A DNA stretch of 64,000 bases from Haemonchus contortus (Eukaryota > Nematoda > Chromadorea > Rhabditida > Trichostrongylidae): NCBI GenBank assembly GCA_000469685.2, contig LS997562.1, positions 44,954,869 through 45,018,868 of the forward strand. Reading direction: 5' to 3'. The first letter of the stretch is position 1. The number at the start of each line of letters is the position of its first letter. A program made the translations under genes and the position numbers. The notes under the pieces are model-generated. The model worked only from the letters and a program-made list of their open reading frames with translations. It had not been told where the DNA came from and ran no database searches. Below, piece by piece: positions 60,803 to 64,000 of the stretch.

Positions 60803-63800
60803 GATTAGCCGATATGGAAACATTAGAATGTCAGCCAAAAATGACCCGTCGGCTTTCCACATTCGGTGTGGAGTCAGCACTAAAAAAAGTGAGGCAAACA
60901 CTCAGATGATCGATTGGTTACGGTCGAGATGGTGTAGGGGGAAATGAGCGTAAACACGAGAAATATCCTTGTCAAAAGAGGTATTACTCACCCTAGAAGG
61001 CGACGAGGTGGTAGCCTTCAATAGAACTGTCACTTGGCAAAATTATCATCTACGAAATAGGCGATCGGTTATATTATCTCCGAACTTCCTGTCAAATTCA
61101 CGATGCCCTCTTGACTAGCCTGATCTTGAGATATTTCAAGGAATTCATTCAAGTAAAAGTTTGCAAATATTTCAGAAACTAAAGTCGACAACAAACGATC
61201 ATAGGTGAACTAAAAAGTAGCAATCACCCGGAGAACATTGTTAATGGAGGCAATCTTGGGAGGAGAGGGGGCTTCCAAAAAGAAGGAGTAGTAAAGTAAT
61301 GGAATCCTGTTCAGAACGGGAATGGTCCTTAGACTGAAGCCTTGCTGGCATGAGTGGGATTTATTACAGCTGCAGTGAGCGCTTAGAAAAAACTTGTTGC
61401 AGAATGAGTATGAATTATACACATTGGTGAACTAGTAAGTAACAAGTTTGAAATAGCCTAATAGCAAGAAAAATTTGTTCGTTTTTACCTGGTGTTTTGA
61501 TAACTGTTGTAGTGTCGTCTTAGTGCGCAATACGGCAGGCTAGCAAGGTTGGGAGTAGTGAGCAACTTCGATCTCGGACGAGACTCGAACCCGTACTTGC
61601 GCTTTCCGAGAAGTACGGATTCGAGTCACGTCCACCGCAGAGGTTTTGTAGTAATTCACAAAAATCTCAACAATCCTTATAAGTAGATTTGTGTGAGTTG
61701 TCCAACGAGATTAAGTCAATTTCATCGATTTAGTAGAAATGCAACCTTTCGCTTAAGTAGCGGTAAGCTTCTGGAACCTACCTAGACACAGTCGTATTCG
61801 CTGAGGAATAATTTTCCGATCGACTTAGCTGGTACAATCACTACAGCAGCCATTTTTGTCATACTTCTGCAAGTTTCGCGACGAAAAATTGTTATGTAAA
61901 GACAGAAAAGAGGACGTGACTAAGATATGACATCCGATTCGAGGCTTCTCTTTATCCTGTTCACGACTCAATAGACTGTCGTGCGAGAAGTGTTGGAGCG
62001 ACGAGCGAGTTCACCAGATGCGCGCGAAGACTGAACGATTGGCGGACGAGGGCAAGGAAGGCTTCACCGTTTCCGGAAAGTAATGAATTGAGAGCACCAA
62101 AGCAGCTCTCTGAGCTCAGGTGTGTAATAAGTATAGTAGATATCGAAGTTTTGGAAAAACTTCCTAGACGAGGAAAGTATGTTTCACCGAAAAGTTGACC
62201 CGGTAACAACCTATGGTATAAAGGTCTGCAGTGAATTCTTGAAAAAGGAGATCAGAAAAAGACAGGAAATCGGTCATAAACCGAAGGAAGCTTGTTCTCA
62301 AAAACAACAAGACAGCAAGAGCCTGCCAGGCGAAGAATCGGCTCCGAAGCATAAGTCTCTCACACCAGATACCATAGATTTTCTCAAGGAAACAAGGGTC
62401 AGAGCGGAGCAGAGAATTCTATAATGGGAGTAGCACTCAGCTGAAGAAGTTTCCAAAAGAATACTGAATTCTGGACTCTGGTCTGCCAGATCTCCAAAGA
62501 CTGATCAAGCACACATGAGGGCGCACTAAGTACAACAGCTGAACTCACAAACTTAGCTGAATCGGAACTAAAAGTTCCTAAAAAGTCACAGCTCACTCAA
62601 CTGTGTGGGCAGGGGTAATAATGAGAAAAATCGTTTCAAATACAAACTACGGAGCTACGAATGTACGACATGATTGGCCTACTCTACGAGCGGCTTAAGT
62701 AATCTATTCATCATGCTAGCGAGTACTATGCAGAACCCTCTGGGAAAGGACTTCGTAACACAAGTAAAGGTAGAATGTTACTAAAGTGTACTGTAGTATT
62801 GACATTTTTGAGTGCCAACGGCCGATGTTCAGACCTCCTGCTGAAGTTAGACGAGGTGGGTAAAAAGATAAGGTGTGCCTCGTTTCGTTTTCGCTTCGCT
62901 GCTTTCCCTTTTATTGCGGTAAACATGATTCGCCTATGTAAAAACGATGATTCAGCCGTTTTAACGATGCGGAAAAATTAGTTGCAACATGACTGATGAA
63001 CTACAGGAGGGAAGTATGGGGACGTGTAGAGTAACCGTCCACAAAGTCTTGTCCTATTGGCATCTATAAGTTGGTTATAAGCAACTAAATATTTTTCCTT
63101 GGAAGAGCCCTTTTTTGGTCCCTTCTTGGAGAAGAATGCTTCTCCGACCGTTACTCCCCTCCATTGAGACTCAGTGTTTTGTTGGACCTTCGTAAGAAGC
63201 AATAACTATTTTATGTGCTCGGAATGGTTACAGTGGTAATCAAAATTTTGAATATCAGCTAAGACATTCAGCAGGACCAAAGAAAAGCCACTTTTTTCGA
63301 GTTTCTTCCGCTTTGCAGTGAACCCTCAGTTCATTTCAGGTGAGCTACTTGTTGCCTGGATTTTCCAGTTTCCAGCACCAATCAATTACAGCAAAGAAAA
63401 AAAAATATAGAAACTAGTCAACGTCTCGATTACAGATGAGCGTTCTTCTCTGTAGCGTGCCCTTCAATTCCAATATTCTGGACCCTTTATTACTTCGCAT
63501 TTTTGGATTTTTCTGCTCTTTTCCATTTTCAACCTTATTTTCTCCACTGCACGGTCTTTAATTAGAGCAGGGGTGCAGGTACAGCTTCTACCGGCAACGA
63601 AGATCATGGCAAGATACTGCTTGTAGGTCTACTATTTTGCTAATTGAATGGCTTTTCTCTTTTCACTCAGTGTTGTGCGTGATCACGTGAATTGGACGCT
63701 GCCATTCAGAATTTGAGATCCATCATTGAAGGGCAAAACCCTGGAAATGGAAAACAGTGGAGTCGAACAGTATGCCCTGCTGCTACGCAATTTGGTTTGG

Positions 63801-64000
63801 TAACGAAATGAAGGGAGAGCCGCGTGTTGGTACTATTCGTTATATGTATCCAATTCACTCATTCGCACACAACATGTAGTGAAAAGGAGAAGGGCGAAAG
63901 GCCAGATCAAGTCCAATCACAATGCCATTGCCGGTAACAGCCGAGACCCGCATCCCAGCCCCGGATTCGGAAGGGTGTCCAGTGGAAAATATGGGGCTGA
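60803..64000. other. No convincing gene; several weak candidates
   Basis: An 81-codon plus-strand frame at 62179-62424 is Lys/Gln-rich and unrecognised. A frame starting at 62775 begins with a signal-peptide-like run (MLLKCTVVLTFLSANGRCS) and meets a GTGGGT donor at 62856, but no second exon could be found. A 17-bp inverted repeat near 61580-61627 (ACTCGAA(T/C)CCGTACTT) could form a hairpin. None reaches the level of a gene call. Confidence 0.35.

Noticed and set aside
61580..61627. tRNA gene suggested by a GATTCGAGTC-like box
   Set aside because: The sequence is a short inverted repeat and cannot be folded into a tRNA cloverleaf with an acceptor stem.

Overview
The window reads as nuclear DNA of a nematode, most likely a strongylid (hookworm-like) species. 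The support is direct: host genes are cut into many short exons with TTTCAG-type acceptors, two minus-strand genes have an acceptor at or just upstream of their ATG as in spliced-leader trans-splicing, a G-protein beta-5 (GPB-2) orthologue is present, and mariner, RTE and Penelope-type elements are abundant. The genus is inference. No tRNA, rRNA or CRISPR was recognised.

About 0.95-44.9 kb (plus strand) is one very large gene, assembled here by eye as 53 exons (about 6.56 kb of coding sequence, about 2,190 codons) from 947 to a stop at 44924-44926. Apart from one uncertain junction near 12.2-12.9 kb, the exon phases fit. It encodes eight von Willebrand factor A (vWA) domains in tandem, separated by acidic, Ser-rich or Thr/Pro-rich linkers. 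Six domains keep most or all metal-site (MIDAS) residues, while domains 5 and 7 have lost them. One linker is built from tandemly duplicated, phase-0 mini-exons of 72-75 nt. The true N-terminus lies upstream of 947 and was not found; it may be outside the window.

The introns of this gene hold most of the mobile DNA. Intron 1 carries a mariner element (1641-7874) that is itself split by an apparently intact Ty3/gypsy element (2232-7187) with identical 210-bp LTRs and a perfect 5-bp target duplication. Later introns hold two more decayed mariners (one containing a GC-rich foldback), a 570-bp Tc/mariner-like mini-element, two copies of a GC-rich foldback MITE, a 1-kb foldback with a long loop, a Penelope-like foldback with a hammerhead-like motif, a SINE-like family and several decayed RTE fragments.

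45.9-48.8 kb (minus strand) is a complete ten-exon Gbeta5/gpb-2 gene ending in a 12-nt exon that encodes only Ile-Trp-Ala-stop. 48.8-53.4 kb is mostly intergenic with an RTE scrap and a GC-rich stretch holding CRE-like sites. 53.4-56.5 kb (minus) is an almost full-length RTE retrotransposon with one in-frame stop. 58.17-58.68 kb (plus) is a possible small three-exon gene of unknown function. 59.2-60.8 kb (minus) is a three-exon gene for a small single-pass membrane protein (signal peptide, Tyr-rich ectodomain, Cys-rich membrane segment, Pro-rich tail). From 60.8 kb to the end no convincing gene was found.
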